From Crocodylus rhombifer (taxonomy: Eukaryota; Chordata; Crocodylia; Crocodylidae): a stretch of DNA of 64,000 nucleotides. A program made the translations under genes and the position numbers. This document shows positions 37,101 through 47,400 of this stretch, piece after piece (position 1 is the first letter of the stretch; every line of letters begins with the position of its first letter). The stretch covers positions 62,001 to 126,000 of the forward strand of contig JAVSML010018940.1 of the NCBI GenBank assembly GCA_038503035.1, given 5' to 3'. A model generated the notes under the pieces. That model searched no databases. It had not been told where the DNA came from and saw only the letters and a program-made list of their open reading frames with translations.

Positions 37101-40020
37101 GCTCCAGCCGCATCTCTCCATAAAACAAGAGGCCGGTGTACTGATGACATGCTTAAAAAAAATAAAAAGCAGCTGATTGCTTCTGATACCAACTTTATTT
37201 AATAATGATTAATCTTCAACCAGACTTCTTTGTGTGTCTGTGGGTAAGGCTTGCCATATGCAGTGAGAGTTAATTGTCATTGGAAACATGAAGGGAAGCT
37301 CCACAACACAAGCTGCAAAGGAGTATTTACCTGATCCCTTCTTTGAACCTCCCGTCACGGCTGTGTTCTTCATACGTTGCCCAGATCTCAGGTCCAGCCA
37401 GCAAAACCAGACAATTAATGAAATCTTCTCCCCCCAGCCCATCAGACCTGAACAAATCAGGACACTCCAATAACAAGGCACAAAACATACCTGATCAGCA
37501 TCTCTGTCTCCTGAATGTCCTCTGACATGATGTACTGTGCAATTTAATCTGATCTTCTGGAATCAATTTTGTAACACACTAAATCATTCAAGGGTAAAGG
37601 TCTGTGACTTGCCACTGCCCCACTATCCCATGAAAGTCAGACTGCGATTAGATCACAGACAAATTTGCTGGCCAAAGGCTCCCAGGCATTTAAACTGTCG
37701 CTCAGCCTGATTTGAGTCACTAAAGATTCTAAAGGCTGCCACCCCCATGGGTTCCAGGTATCTCAAGTACCTCCAAATGAGGGACATTACATAACAAGCA
37801 GCAGAGGAGACCAGGATTTGCAATGGTCTGGACCCTGTTTATTTTAAACATACACAGTTCCTCTTTACTTCAGTATTAAGACTCAGAATTTCTATTATCA
37901 AGTATCACTTAAGTCTTCCATGATGCTATTGTCTGCTTTTGTCTGCAGGATTTTCACCAGATCATGGTTTGCAGGTTCAGAAAATCACATGAGCTACTTT
38001 GGTCTTTCTTCTCTTTCCCAGCTTCAGTTCTCAGAGGTCCCTACCTCAGGGAATTCCCACTCTCAGGTCGCCCCACATGAAAATGGTATTTGGATGAGTG
38101 GATGCAATTTATGCACCATCTCTGCCACCTATGTGCCATTTTCATGTGTCTGACACAAGCACCGGTCAGAACATTCAGCACTTATTACATGTCAGTCTCA
38201 TGGCCCTGAGTGTGACTTATATATGAGAGACAGTAGCCTCAGTCTGGTTCTCAGTGGGCAGGTCTCCGTGCTGCTCAACGATCAGGAATGCGTGACCATC
38301 TGAAGTTTCTCCTGGCCACGGGTGGGCTGAAAACACCAACCTAAAGGTGAAAATCTCTGGATGCCCCCAACACTCTCCTGAATCCCACTAGCTCCTGATG
38401 ACAGTTCCCCTAGCTAAGTTTCAGGCTGTTTGTCCCAGGGTGAATTTTCCCCTGCAGGGCTTTATGATATTTATTGCCTCTAATATTTATAATCCTTTCC
38501 TCTGTCTCTCATACTCATCTTTTTCTCTACACTTGTACCATAGTTTCCTTGTAGACAGTCTATTCCGGCCTGTCTATTCCAAAGGCAGTGCCTACTGTCA
38601 TAAAAAAAAACCTCCTCCTAACCACAGGGCAAGGACACATCCTCTGAACTGGAGGATTTTATCTTTGGTGACCCCAGTATCAACCCTATTCAGAACAGGT
38701 AGAATTTTTTCAAGTTCCTGATTCAGGGCAGCAGCATGTGGGCTTCTTAGTGCATGAGATGCTTTGTAAAACGTTACTCAGAGTATGCAATATTCCCACA
38801 GTGGGGGTTCTGAAGGTGAACCGGGCCATCTGCTTGCTTTCTGGGGGAGGACAGTAAGAGCATGTCACACCCGTCCACAGTGATTGCACAACTGGCACCT
38901 GTCAGAAATGACATTGAGCATGTCCCAAACCTGCTTGGGCAGAAGGAAGCTCACAACTGTACTGCAAAGATGTGCTTAAGCATGTGGGAATCCTCAAGGC
39001 TTTAAAAGGGATAAAATGACCTGAATCCCTCTTTAAAAGATAACATGTGAGCTGGCGGATTAACAGAATAAACCTCTTAAAATGGCTACAGCGCTGCATG
39101 AAATGAATGAGAGTGGAGTGATTCAGCTGGCGAGAGAACAAAAATCAGGCCTCGTATCAGGAAAACATTTGTGTCACAAGTTAACTGAGGTCAGTATGAT
39201 CCTCCTGTACAACTGGCCTCAGTAGGGACTGAATATCTCCGGGGGCTGGTAACAAGGTAGTGCGTTGCTCATCTCCACCTACCTGACTCAGATCCGGATT
39301 AGATAAACAGTCGTTCATTCCCACCTGACGGTGGTTTGGTGAGCTGTGCATGTAATGAGTTTGGTGGGTCTTAAGTCAGTGGCCACGGGACTGGTGTCAC
39401 CTCACTCAGCCAGAATCTGGCATGAACTGGGTCCGTGGACTTTGGTAGAACAGGACTGGGACAGGGTACCTCGATATAGAGTCGGTGGTCATATCTGGAG
39501 AAATGAAAGGCTCCCACCAGCAACCAGTGAAGTCAGCAACAGCTGCTGGGTGCTCAGCTCTTTTTAAAATACACATCCAATGACCAATGGCACCAGATAA
39601 CTAAAGCTGGAGACCTTGGCACATTGTATAAGACCAACAAAACTGAGGTGTTGGCACCCCCTGCGGGCTACTCAGCGGCTGAACTACAACATCCTTTTCT
39701 CAGGACTGTGCTGATACAATCAGAGCTGTACATGCTTGGAAACGGATGTCAGCAAACCGAGCCGATTAAGTTTCAGACCATCAGAAACACGGACGGAAAG
39801 ATCTGCGTTTGCCACACAGAGAAGAGCAAAAGCAGCGGGCTGAGAAATGCCATTTTTCATTTTAAATGGATGTTATAAGAACTAGAGATAAGCAAAGGCA
39901 AAATCTGGTTTCATAAACACTGGACAGTCTTTGTACAGATCTGGCTTTCAACAATCCTTTTTGCTACTCAGGTAGTTCTCCGGTGGGTATTTTTTCATAG
40001 CCAGCAACTTACCCTTAGAG
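37101..40020. other. SIK3-PAFAH1B2 spacer, no gene seen
   Basis: Intergenic, AT-leaning sequence. I recognise no coding, RNA or transposon feature. Confidence 0.5.
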
Positions 40021-40520
40021 GATTCGTTTCTTCCAGTAAATCAAGGTCCATGAGAAACCCGATGCTCCCCAATGCCAAGCGATGCGCAACGGCTTTGAGA
40101 GCCAGGCCAAGCAGTGTACGCAGCCCGGTGCCGCTGAGCGCCTCGACCGTGACGAATTATTAGACGCTGTGACGCAGGATCATCACACGAGGTGACGGTG
40201 CTGGTGCACGACGAAGCTGCGGGCTGTCGTGGTGCAAGAAACGTCTCAAGAAAGCCCTGGCGGTCAGGCTGCCTGAACATATCCCCTTCATCCCACCGCC
40301 GCGGGATGGCGTCCGGCCACTGAGCTGGAGAGGAGTCATCACAACCATGGCGGCGACCTGCTGCGACGCAGGGGACGACCGTGGCTCATCAATAACACCG
40401 CATGCAGCAAGGATGTGGCATCGAGAGGGGCGGACTCGGCCTCGCTGCTAGGCCCAGCCTCGTGATAGGGGATTCGATAGCCACCGACCACCGCCTTCGA
40501 TTCGGTCCACACGTTGTCAC
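40021..40520. other. CpG-rich distal block upstream of PAFAH1B2
   Basis: CpG density rises abruptly at about 40050 (GCGATGCGCAACGG, GCGCCTCGACCGTGACGA, ACGCAGGGGACGACCG), 600-800 bases before the core promoter. Between it and the core island lies the tandem CRE-like stretch. It may be an upstream shoulder of the PAFAH1B2 island or an unrecognised GC-rich repeat. Confidence 0.4.
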
Positions 40521-40526
40521 CACACG

Positions 40527-40672
40527 CATCGTGGCTTCACAGTCACATCGTGGCTTTGCAGCGACACCATCGCTTTGCTGTGACATCAAGGCTTCACAGT
40601 GACAGTATCCCAGAGCCCTCTGACATCATGGAGGGGCCCTCTGACATCATCACGCTCCCCTGAGTCACGTCA
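40527..40672. promoter_or_regulatory. PAFAH1B2: Degenerate tandem repeat with CRE-like TGACATCA cluster
   Basis: Four imperfect units starting CATCGTGGCTT, CATCGTGGCTTTGCAGCG, CATCGCTTTGCTGTGA and CATCAAGGCTTCACAGTGA begin at 40527, 40546, 40568 and 40584. A duplicated GCCCTCTGACATCAT follows at 40615 and 40636. The result is three TGACATCA octamers (40581, 40621, 40642) and one TCACGTCA (40665), each one base away from the CREB/ATF site TGACGTCA. It ends about 130 bases before the likely transcription start. Binding is inferred only. Confidence 0.5.
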
Positions 40673-41350
40673 CACGCCCCCTGGAGCCCGAGCCCCCTCG
40701 CCTTTCCGTAGCGCCCCCTAGGGGCGGGGACAGGCCCAGCCGGAGGCGGCGCGGGCGGGACTTCCGGCAAAGGCCCGAAAGTGATTGGCGGACGCGACGG
40801 AACGGAAGCGGAAGTGGCGCGGGGCGCAGGCGCAGCGGCGACCCGGGGCCGAGGGGAGGGAGCGCCCGGCCGAGAGCGATGGAGTCGCGGGGGGAGCCGC
40901 AGCCGCAGCCGGGGTGCGTGAGTGCGGCCCGCTCCTGCCCCGGGGCGCCAGGCCGGAAGTGGGGGCTTGTGTGCGGGCCCGTCGGTCCAGGCGCGGGTGC
41001 CCCGCAGCTGGGCCCGGGTTGCGGCGGGGCGCGGGCGCCGGGGTGCGTGTGTGCGCGGGCCGGATCCGCATCGGAAACGAGGGCCCGCCGGGGGCAGGTG
41101 CTCATTTCCCCCCGAGGTCACGGCGGGAGGGTCTGTTTCTGGCGAAGGGATGTATGACAGTTCCCGACGCACCTCGGGTGCAACAGGACCCCTCGCCCGC
41201 AAGCGCTGTCCGAGCATCCTGCGGCACGGGCGGTCTGGGGGGCCTTGCCTCGCGTCACGCCCTGCCCCGACGCGTGCAGATCCTGAAGTGACACTGCCGC
41301 TACGGCGGGAAGGAGAGACGCCGGCTTCGCGCGTGCCGGCTCGTGTAGAC
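40660..41350 (+). promoter_or_regulatory. PAFAH1B2: PAFAH1B2 CpG-island promoter
   Basis: A CpG island with no TATA box. Candidate core elements include ETS sites (ACTTCCGG near 40759-40766, CGGAAGCGGAAGTGG near 40803-40816), an inverted CCAAT box (ATTGG near 40784) and GC boxes. This arrangement is typical of housekeeping promoters, which fits a broadly expressed enzyme. Transcription probably starts within about 40790-40870. A second CCGGAAGTGGG lies in the beginning of intron 1 near 40952. Confidence 0.75.
40830..40917 (+). other. PAFAH1B2: PAFAH1B2 exon 1 (5' untranslated, possibly coding)
   Basis: The exon is inferred from the CpG island, the donor sites and the known gene plan, in which a non-coding first exon precedes the ATG exon. 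Two donors overlap: GTGCGT at 40914 and GTGAGT at 40918. An ATG at 40879 with G at -3 and G at +4 lies in the exon. With the first donor its frame joins the main ORF; with the second it ends at a TAG just before the main ATG. The left limit is a guess. Confidence 0.6.
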
Positions 41351-44300
41351 AGGCCCCCAGTTACATCTCACCTGCTCCCTGTCATCTCTTGGGTAGCGTT
41401 TTGAAAAAAACAGGCCGGCGAGGAAAATTAGCATTGTTTGTCTTCATGGAGGTAAAGGGCGGGCGACGCAGATTAGGTGTAGCTTAGCTCCCAGCCCAGT
41501 ATCCTCAAAGAGGGACTTTTCACGCCAGTAAAACAGTGTCGTCGTTCTGCCACTCCCTTCCTCTCCTCCTGTAACTGTCAGATCGAGGTTTGGTTTTCCT
41601 CCCGGTTTGGCAGCCGTTCCCAAGCTCTGATAGATTTAAAACAAGGCGCCCTTAAGTACCACCAGCAAATTTTGGTCGTGTAAAGTAATTATAATCAGCG
41701 TGTGAACATGGACCACGGGTGGGTTGTGTGCACGCTGCCAGCAGTGCCCGGACCACGATTTGGGAGCCGCTGGTCTTGGAGTCGGCATCGTAACTTCAGA
41801 GCAAAGCTGACGAGGTGCTGCGTTGCTCCATCTGGTCGTAGTGGAGATAGAGGTTACAGCAGAGGAATATTTCCTTAAGTTTCGTAAAGGAAGAAATCTG
41901 GATAGACCAGGGTCCAGTTGATCTGCGTGCGGTGAAGCACTTTATTGGAAAAACTCAAGGGGGCTTTGACTTGTTGGCATGACAGACAGTATCCAATGTG
42001 GTGGCTGATACCACGTGGTTGTATATGGGCCACAAACCTCCCACTTTCTTCCTGGTTCTTTTCAGCTGCTGTGTTTTTTCTCAGCATCTCTGGATTTGCA
42101 CGTGGGTCTCTTGTGCTGTGTTCTTGGGAATGTGTGAATATAATGTAGGAAGAGGCGCTAGGTATTATGGGTGGGTGGAAACCGGTGTTAATTTTATGCC
42201 TGTAAGAGAGACAGTAGCTAGGATCATGTGCATTTGTGTCTCTCATTCTTCTCCCCGTAGTGTGCAGCCTTCAGAATAGTATTGGCCGTTGATATGGGTG
42301 AGAAAAATATTCAGGATTCTGGCAGAACAGGCCATCATGTCCTGTCTTCCCCCCCAGTGTTAAAGTATCGTCGTGTCAGGCTCTGAGCCAATCTTCAGTA
42401 AAAGTTGGGACTTTCTTAGAGCCTGACTAGACCCTTGGGGCCACTGTGGGATGCTTGACGTCTCTGGTGCTGATTGTTGCCGAGCACGGAGCGTTCAGCC
42501 AGACAGATTGATCTGGTGTAAAAATGTACGTGTTCTTGGGCTTGGTACATTGAGCTTTCTTTTTTGTTTTTCACGTATTGGCAATTGGTTGCTGCAGGCC
42601 ACCAACCAAGATAGAGCTGCCGTCTGAGTTGGTACGGCAAGCTTTTCTCTGCCTAGAAGACTTTTTACTTTGCTCCCTTTCAGACAGCGCAGACGCGAAA
42701 GGTTTCCATTAAACTTCTGGAAACTCGAAACTCTTTTCACTAAAATGATTAAGATCTGTTATGCACTAAACCCTTTGTCTGCATAGAAAGAATCCTGCGC
42801 TTCCTATTGTCAAGGGAGCATAGGAACCGTGCACCAAGTTTTGGCAAGTTCTCCATCTGTTAGGCTCTCATGCTGCACTCCATAAATGCAGGGATCAATG
42901 TTTACATACTGCTGTATAACAAATTAGCCATGTTGGAATAAACACAGGTGTCAGTCACCTCTTTTGTCAGAAAAAGTTTGTTTTGTGAGAGAGCCATGTC
43001 CTCTCTTGAGCTGCTTACCATCGAGCTCTTGGTGAGTGTGCAGGACAGCCGGATAATTCGGTGTGTACCAGGCTCCCAGTTGTCATAGGGAAGTTGTAAA
43101 TGTTGTGGATTCAGTTCTTTGCGGGTATGGTGGTGATGTGGTTGTGCTGTTAAAATCACATGGATAAAGAGGAATAAACTACTGGGATATATAATACAAC
43201 AGAATCCACTTGTTGCAAACCAGCTTGAATAATGAATCTGCTTATGTGAAAAGAGTGCCCTGATTTCAGTCCGAGTCAGTAGCAGCTCTGGAAAGAGTAG
43301 CGTTTTGGGCAGCCAGAAATCTTCTCTGGAGAAAAATGACTTAATAAGAACATTTCACAGTATACGTGTGTGCAGCACACGTTCAGAGAAACTGTACCTT
43401 TGCAGACCTGGATAGCATTAGCAGTTTCTAAAGCTAACTTACTTCTGTCTGAAAAGACCGAGACATTGCTCGCTCCCTCAACTCGTAGCCTGGAGAAAAG
43501 CTGCAGGGTGAATTACCTACTTCTAGCCTCCTCCTCCTCCTGCTACCCTGTCCCAATGGAGTCTTAAAGCCCCGAGCACTTGGATATTGGTTTTCTCATT
43601 TCCCATTGTCGGCATGGGCTAGAAAGGACCGGATGGCTTTCCATTTGGCATCTAATTCTAGCCTTGTCTTCAGCAACCTTCCCTCCGCTTCCTTCGTGGT
43701 CTCCTAGCTCCATCCCATTCCTCTTTCCGAGGTCTCATTTAAACATCAGTCGCCTGTGTGGAATGGGAAACAGAACTACCAGCTCTGCTGCCACACAAGC
43801 TCCAGGATAAAGCATGTGGGGTTTCGTTTAGTTTGGTCTTACCCTAGCAGCAGCCAGAACGATTTTGGAGGCACCGTCTCAGTGTCCCGTTCTAATGCTT
43901 TTTGCATAGATCCTTCCGGACCACAGGGGCTGCTCGTGTATGAAGCCAGCTAATCCACCTGAAGTGTACACGTGTATCAGTAGCTCTAAGCTGGGTATCA
44001 GTGTGCAAGTAGTGGCTAATCCTGGGATTATTAGCTTCTATTATACCAGGGTACCATGAGAAATGAGCACGGCTGAGATGTGCTTCAGCAGATAGGCCAC
44101 GGAAATGGGCTTGTGTGCCCCTTCTTGGATGCCACTGATCAGAGGTTAGTAGGGTCAGGCCGCAGGGACAATTTGACATTTCTTCATGGAATAAAATTGA
44201 CTGAAACTAATCTCCTAGGCACACTGGTTTTCAGCAGAACATGTAAACTGATAGTCATGAATATCCCTAAATGCAGAGCTTTCAAGCCAAGCTGGCGCTA

Positions 44301-44376
44301 GTCTTGACTCTGCTTGTGTGCATTGCAGGGGACTTTCACTGTACAGTGTAACAAATATTAAATGTTGTTTCAACAG
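41350..44376 (+). other. PAFAH1B2: PAFAH1B2 intron 1, nothing else seen
   Basis: Intron sequence between the CpG-island exon and the ATG exon. Short ORFs only. No transposon end could be recognised. The acceptor is TTTCAACAG at 44368-44376. Confidence 0.7.
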
Positions 44377-44464
44377 GAATAGAATGAGCCAGGGAGACTC
44401 AAATCCAGCAGCCGTTCCACATGCCGCTGAAGATATTCAGGGAGATGACAGATGGATGTCACAG
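44377..44464 (+). CDS. PAFAH1B2: PAFAH1B2 exon 2 (start codon exon)
   Basis: Acceptor CAACAG, then seven untranslated bases GAATAGA and the ATG at 44384. It codes residues 1-27 and ends in CAG before donor GTAAGA. The TAG in the seven bases lies in one frame and stops an upstream ORF only when the second exon 1 donor is used. Confidence 0.95.
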
Positions 44465-47400
44465 GTAAGATCAGATAACACAGCAACCAAATTAGGTGGG
44501 GTCCTCTTTTCTAGGAAGCTGTAAGGCCTTCGGGTGCATGATGGGCAGAATAATGGCGCACACATTTTTGACTGTATGGCCAGAGCAGGTCAGCTACCCA
44601 AAACCTGGCAGCGCTGTGGATATCTGCTTACGATCCAAAGACAAAAAGCAGCTTGGTGGCATCACCCAGAAGCCATGTTTTGAAGCAGGTTAGCCAGATA
44701 GAATGGCCATTTAAAGTGTTAGGACTTGTGTAGGACAAGGAGGAAGGGGCTGATCCAAAGAACTAAGCCTGAGAGACAGGTGGGATGGACTGTCACGGAG
44801 TCTAATAGCAGGGGAGCTGGTTGGGCAAGTGCCTGGGCTGCTGGCACCAAAGGGACCTGTCAGTTGGGGTTTACGCTGCTGCTTTCTCTTAAACAGCATA
44901 ACAGATTTGTCCTCGACTGCAAAGACAAGGAGCCCGACGTGCTGTTTGTGGGTGACTCCATGGTGCAGTTGCTACAGCAATACGAGGTATTCCTGAGGGG
45001 GGTGACATTGTGGGGTTAGATGGACAGGATGTTGCCTCTCATAACTTGGGAACCCGTGCTCTGCACAGTGCCTCCTGCCCCTTCCTGCTCATACCCCTGC
45101 CTTGTCAGCTGCTTTCAGTACCTTGGGCCTCTGCATTCCCTCTTCTTACTAGGTCCCTCCCGCTCTGGCTTGTCAAACACTAGAGGTCTCTTTCCTCTGA
45201 TCCCTATTTTCCCTGGAGTCTCTCTCAGCCTTCTTGGATTCACTGCATGCTCTCCACTTCTGTCCCTTGGATCCCTGTTGTGACCCCGCCACATTCTGAC
45301 CACTGCAGTCAGTGTGGGAGCCCTTGCCAGCACTTGATTGACATTGGGGCAGGGGTGTCTTTCCTTTGCCAGAGAGGCTCCTGCACGTGCCATCCAGATG
45401 TGCTTATGCTGGCAAAGAGAAGCGATGCTGCAGACTCCTCATCGCCAGTGTCCAAAGATCAGACTGCAGCAGCTAGGATACTGATAACAATGGATCCTTC
45501 CTCTCCTGTCCAATCAGTCATGGTGACCAGACTGTTCTGCCTGGAGAGACTCTGTGTCCATGTGACCGTTTGGGTTGTAGTTTTTGAACTGCTTAGACAC
45601 TGAGAGGTGCTGCTGCTTCATTTACATTCCCTCCTCAGATGCCCCATGTTCAGCTGGCCTCTGATTCTAGCCATGACCAGAGACAACTCCCTCCTTTGGT
45701 ATTCTTTGTCCCTCCTGTGCTGGTTGAGGTTCTCTTGAGCATCTCCCTCTTGCCACCCTCCCAGGGCTGGGGGGAATAAAGACCCAAGACAGGTGCAAAG
45801 CTGAGGTGCCTGGTGGTGTCAGTGCCCTTCCTCCTCATGAGTCTTGCTTTTGGTTTGTGAGCTGCCTGCTGATGAAGAGTTTGGGGTTTTGGTCAACAGA
45901 GATGTTTGACTTGAAATAATGAATTGGTTTCTGGTTACAGATCTGGCGCGAGCTTTTCTCACCGCTTCACGCACTGAACTTTGGGATAGGTGGGGACACA
46001 ACAGGACATGTTCTATGGAGGCTGAAGAACGGTGAACTGGAGAACATTAAACCTAAGGTATAAGTGGACACAGAGCTGGCTTTTATGATTTTCTGCATGA
46101 AAGAACAATGTCTTAGTGAGTATTTAGCCATTGCAGAACTGAGGGCACCAAACCGCAGTTCCTCTCTGATTAAAGGACTTCCAGCTACTCCTTTAGTGCT
46201 CCAGTCTGAAAGGAGTTACTATACTTAGGCTAGATATCAGGAGGCGCTACTTCACGGTCAGGGTGGCTAGGATCTGGAAGCAACTCCCAAGAGAAGTGGT
46301 GCAGGCTCCTACCCTGGGGGTTTTTAAGAGGAGGTTGGATGAACACCTTGCTGGGGTCGTTTGACCCCAGTAATCTTTCGTGCCATGGCAGGGGGTCGGA
46401 CTAGATGATCTGCTCAGGTCCCTTCCGACCCTACAAACTATGAAACTTGTCTGAGCAAAGGCTGGCACTGAATGTGCATGATGTCCTGGAACAGTTGTTT
46501 GGTCAGCTAAGCAGAGTAGATTAAAAGGTGTCCAGTAGTGTTCTTGAACCTCTGGAGATAGAGTTGCAAACTGGAAAAAATAATTAATTGAATTAAGTTG
46601 CCAGTTGTATATTGTAGGCCCTAGAGGGAGCACTGGTCAGACCAGCAGATTTATTGATCTTAGCCAGGGGTAATCTGTAATGGGATAGGAAAAGCAGGTT
46701 GTGTGCAAGTTAGGATCAAGCGGCATTGGCAAAGCTCTGAGAAGGGGAGGGTGTTGTAACTTCGGAGAACAGCGTAGGTTAACAGAGCTGTGCCATATGT
46801 GCTGTCTGGGTGGACTCCCAGTGTGAGAGCCTCGGGTGGGCTCCCACACTGCCGTATGTGCTGTGAACAGGTCTAGTTTCACACTGTAAGCTATACAGTC
46901 CACGCAGGGACTGTGATACTGGACAGCGCACAGGTGACCACAGCAGACATACAACAGAGACTTAATTGAGAGAGCCCCTGCTAAGCACGTTCATGACTCA
47001 CTGTACTACTTAATGCCTAAAAGTTTTATAGTTTCTAGGGTCGGAAGGGACTTGAACAGATCATCTAGTCCGACCCCCTGCCATGGCAGGAAAGAGTACT
47101 GGGGTCAAACGACCCCAGCAAGGTGTTCATCTAACCTCCTCTTAAAAACCCCCAGGGTAGGAGCCTGCACCACATCCCTTGGAAGTTGGTTCCAGACCCT
47201 AGCCGCCTTGACTGTGAAGTCGCGCCTCCTGATGTCTGACGTAAACCTACCCTCTGCCAGCTTGTGACCGTTTTTCCTGGTCACTCCTGGCGGTGCTTGG
47301 GGGAACAGTGACTCCCCCAATGCCTGCTGGTCCCCACTGACTAGTTTATTACAGGCCACAAGATCCCCCCTCAGCCTTCTCTTTTGGAGGCTGAACAGGT

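Noticed and set aside
37014..37202. Candidate hidden exon after ATTACAG at 37014 (ORF MFQRSLLSRL...)
   Set aside because: An acceptor-like sequence exists, but no matching donor or protein family was found and the frame is short.
40594..41217. 207-codon minus-strand ORF over the PAFAH1B2 promoter
   Set aside because: Same cause: a GC-rich island with biased composition, no homologous family and the wrong strand for the known exon.
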